Source of the DNA: CAILZL01 sp963748005
GTDB lineage: Bacteria > Pseudomonadota > Gammaproteobacteria > Steroidobacterales > Steroidobacteraceae
Direction: 5' to 3'
NCBI GenBank assembly: GCA_963748005.1
Contig: CAVVHH010000002.1
Location: 868,001 to 932,000 of the forward strand
DNA length: 64,000 bases
Shown here: positions 62,445 to 64,000 of the stretch, one piece after another
How positions within the stretch are numbered: position 1 is the first letter of the stretch
Layout: every line of letters starts with the position of its first letter
The notes under the pieces: model-generated
Databases searched by the model: none
Seen by the model: the letters and a program-made list of their open reading frames with translations, nothing else
Told to the model about the DNA's origin: nothing
Made by a program: the position numbers and the translations under genes

Positions 62445-64000
62445 CGCTGTCCCTGCTGCGCTCTGCGCGCCTGTCAGTGCGCGCGCTATATGTCGTCGCT
62501 CTGCTGTTCATCGCAACCGCGCATGCGGCGGATGTTGCGCCCGGCAAAGCCGCGATTGCCAGCGCCCATCCACTGGCCACCCAGGCCGGACTCGACATCA
62601 TCAAGCAGGGCGGCAACGCCTTTGATGCCGCAGTAGCCGTTACTGCCGCGCTGGCAGTGGTGGAACCACAAAGTTCCGGTCTGGGCGGCGGCGGCTTTTA
62701 TCTGCTGCATCGTGCTGCCGACAAATTTGACACCATGGTGGATGCACGCGAAACAGCGCCTGCCGCAGCCACACGCAACATGTTCCTGGATGCCGCCGGC
62801 AATGTGGTACGCGGCGCATCCACAAATTCGGCACTGGCCGCAGGCATTCCCGGCGAAGTCGCGGGCATGGCGCATATCGCCGAACGTTACGGACGCCTGC
62901 CACTCAACGTCAGCCTGCAGCCAGCAATCAAACTGGCGCGCGATGGTTTTCCGCTCTATACCCGCATGCGCGGCGGAATGGAATTTTCCGGCAACCGTTT
63001 CAAACAATCAAAGGACGCCAGCCGGAATTTTCTGGTGGATGGCAAACCTCCGCAAGTGGGCACGCTGATTCGTCAACCGCAGCTCGCAAGTACCTTGCAG
63101 ATGATTGCCAAACAAGGCGCGACAAGTTTTTATCAGGGCAAGTTCGCCAGACAACTGGCGGACGGCGTACGCAAACTGGGTGGCATCTGGACCGAATCGG
63201 ACTTGGCCAACTATCGTGTAGTTGAACGCATGCCTGTGAAAGGCACGTATCGGGGCGCACAGATTACCTCGGCGCCACCGCCCTCTTCCGGTGGTGTTGC
63301 CTTGCTTGATGCACTGAATATTCTGTCAGGCTATGAACTGAGTGCGCTCGATAGCGCCACCCGCAAACATCTGATTGTCGAAGCAATGCGCCGTGCTTAT
63401 CGCGATCGCGCTGAGTATCTGGGCGATCCGGATTTCGTGACTGTGCCGGTGTCCATGCTGACCAGTCCGCTGTATGCGGCCGGACAACGCAGCTCGATTC
63501 GCCTGGACAAGGCCACGCCATCGACGTCATTGCCCGATGTCAGCGACAGCAGCAACGAAAGTCCGCAGACCACGCACTTCTCGGTGCTGGATGCCGAAGG
63601 CAATCGCGTTGCCGCCACCATTACGGTGAATCTTGGTTTTGGCTCCGGGCTGATGGTGGATGGCACCGGTTTTTTCCTGAACAACGAGATGGATGACTTC
63701 TCGGTCAAACCCGGCGCTGCCAATGCATTCAAGCTGGTGGGCGGCGATGCCAATGCCATCGCGCCGAACAAGCGCATGCTGTCGAGCATGACGCCCACCT
63801 TTGTTGAGACCGACAAGGGCGTACTGATTCTCGGCACACCCGGCGGGAGTCGCATCATCAGTATGGTATTGCTGGGCATACTCGACTGGCTGGACGGTGG
63901 CGATGCCGCACATATCGCCGCGTTGCCACGCTTTCATCACCAATATCTGCCCGATGAAGTTAGCTTTGAGCGCGGCGCACTGACTGCAGAAGAAAAAACG
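62441..64000 (+). CDS. ggt: Gamma-glutamyltransferase, 3' end beyond window
   Basis: The first 520 codons of a periplasmic gamma-glutamyltranspeptidase are present, with the end cut by the window. A signal peptide covers about residues 1-28 (ending in TAHA). Conserved family parts are AVAVTAALAVVEPQSSGLGGGGF (in the donor-site half), DARETAPAAA, and TTHFSV with the autocleavage and catalytic Thr at residue 377. PGGSRIIS and the small-subunit residues follow. The enzyme breaks down glutathione outside the cytoplasm. Its ATG overlaps the coaD stop by 4 bases. Confidence 0.94.
   Translation, partial: MTLSLLRSARLSVRALYVVALLFIATAHAADVAPGKAAIASAHPLATQAGLDIIKQGGNAFDAAVAVTAALAVVEPQSSGLGGGGFYLLHRAADKFDTMVDARETAPAAATRNMFLDAAGNVVRGASTNSALAAGIPGEVAGMAHIAERYGRLPLNVSLQPAIKLARDGFPLYTRMRGGMEFSGNRFKQSKDASRNFLVDGKPPQVGTLIRQPQLASTLQMIAKQGATSFYQGKFARQLADGVRKLGGIWTESDLANYRVVERMPVKGTYRGAQITSAPPPSSGGVALLDALNILSGYELSALDSATRKHLIVEAMRRAYRDRAEYLGDPDFVTVPVSMLTSPLYAAGQRSSIRLDKATPSTSLPDVSDSSNESPQTTHFSVLDAEGNRVAATITVNLGFGSGLMVDGTGFFLNNEMDDFSVKPGAANAFKLVGGDANAIAPNKRMLSSMTPTFVETDKGVLILGTPGGSRIISMVLLGILDWLDGGDAAHIAALPRFHHQYLPDEVSFERGALTAEEKT

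Overview
The window is 64 kb of chromosomal DNA from a moderately GC-rich Gram-negative bacterium. FtsY-FtsE-FtsX-RpoH in one run, the RpmB-RpmG pair, Dut-CoaBC-RadC, TrmB, PyrE, CoaD and a TfpX/TfpZ-type pilin accessory protein all point to Gammaproteobacteria. Gene content and style suggest the Xanthomonadales / Nevskiales / Steroidobacterales neighbourhood, but this is inference and I cannot name a genus. I saw no phage, plasmid, insertion sequence or CRISPR array.

Layout: 1-1.6 kb holds the 3' end of an IolC-type inositol-catabolism gene facing an RpiR regulator. 1.8-11 kb is a dense signalling block: REC-GGDEF, REC-EAL, a three-PAS hybrid histidine kinase, two NarL-type regulators, a REC-PAS-histidine kinase and a second REC-EAL, linking phosphorelay to cyclic di-GMP. 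11-16 kb has an S46 dipeptidyl-peptidase and a LysR / AzoR / pirin unit with two dyads in the divergent promoter region. 16-29.7 kb is mixed: an AT-richer DUF2971 gene, DctA, tRNA-Gly(CCC), a truncated hemoglobin, a MAPEG protein, an ABC-2 exporter, a cytochrome c, a DUF3617 protein, a penicillin-binding-type carboxypeptidase, a TMTC-like membrane protein with TPR, a NarL-type two-component pair, a TfpX/TfpZ protein and a GIY-YIG protein.

The most striking region is 29.8-43.4 kb on the minus strand: seven genes that look like an enlarged MoxR / aerotolerance (Bat-like) locus. In transcription order these are a large VWA membrane protein, a caspase-like protein lacking the expected cysteine, a TPR protein with a gluzincin HELAH motif, a MoxR ATPase, a DUF58 protein, a BatA-type VWA protein, and a giant DUF4175 protein with a Gly/Gln/Asn/Ser-rich tail. 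Several junctions are ATGA overlaps, and copies of one palindromic repeat sit in its gaps and inside the 5' end of the caspase-like gene.

43.6-52 kb carries a radical SAM protein, a GAF hybrid kinase, an OmpR-type regulator lacking the conserved receiver lysine, TrmB, two small conserved proteins and an AmpG-like transporter. 52-64 kb is core housekeeping: PyrE, Dut, CoaBC, RadC, L28, L33, an OmpA lipoprotein, RpoH, FtsXEY, RsmD, CoaD and the start of gamma-glutamyltransferase. A perfect CIRCE element lies just upstream of rpoH, suggesting that HrcA controls sigma-32 here.
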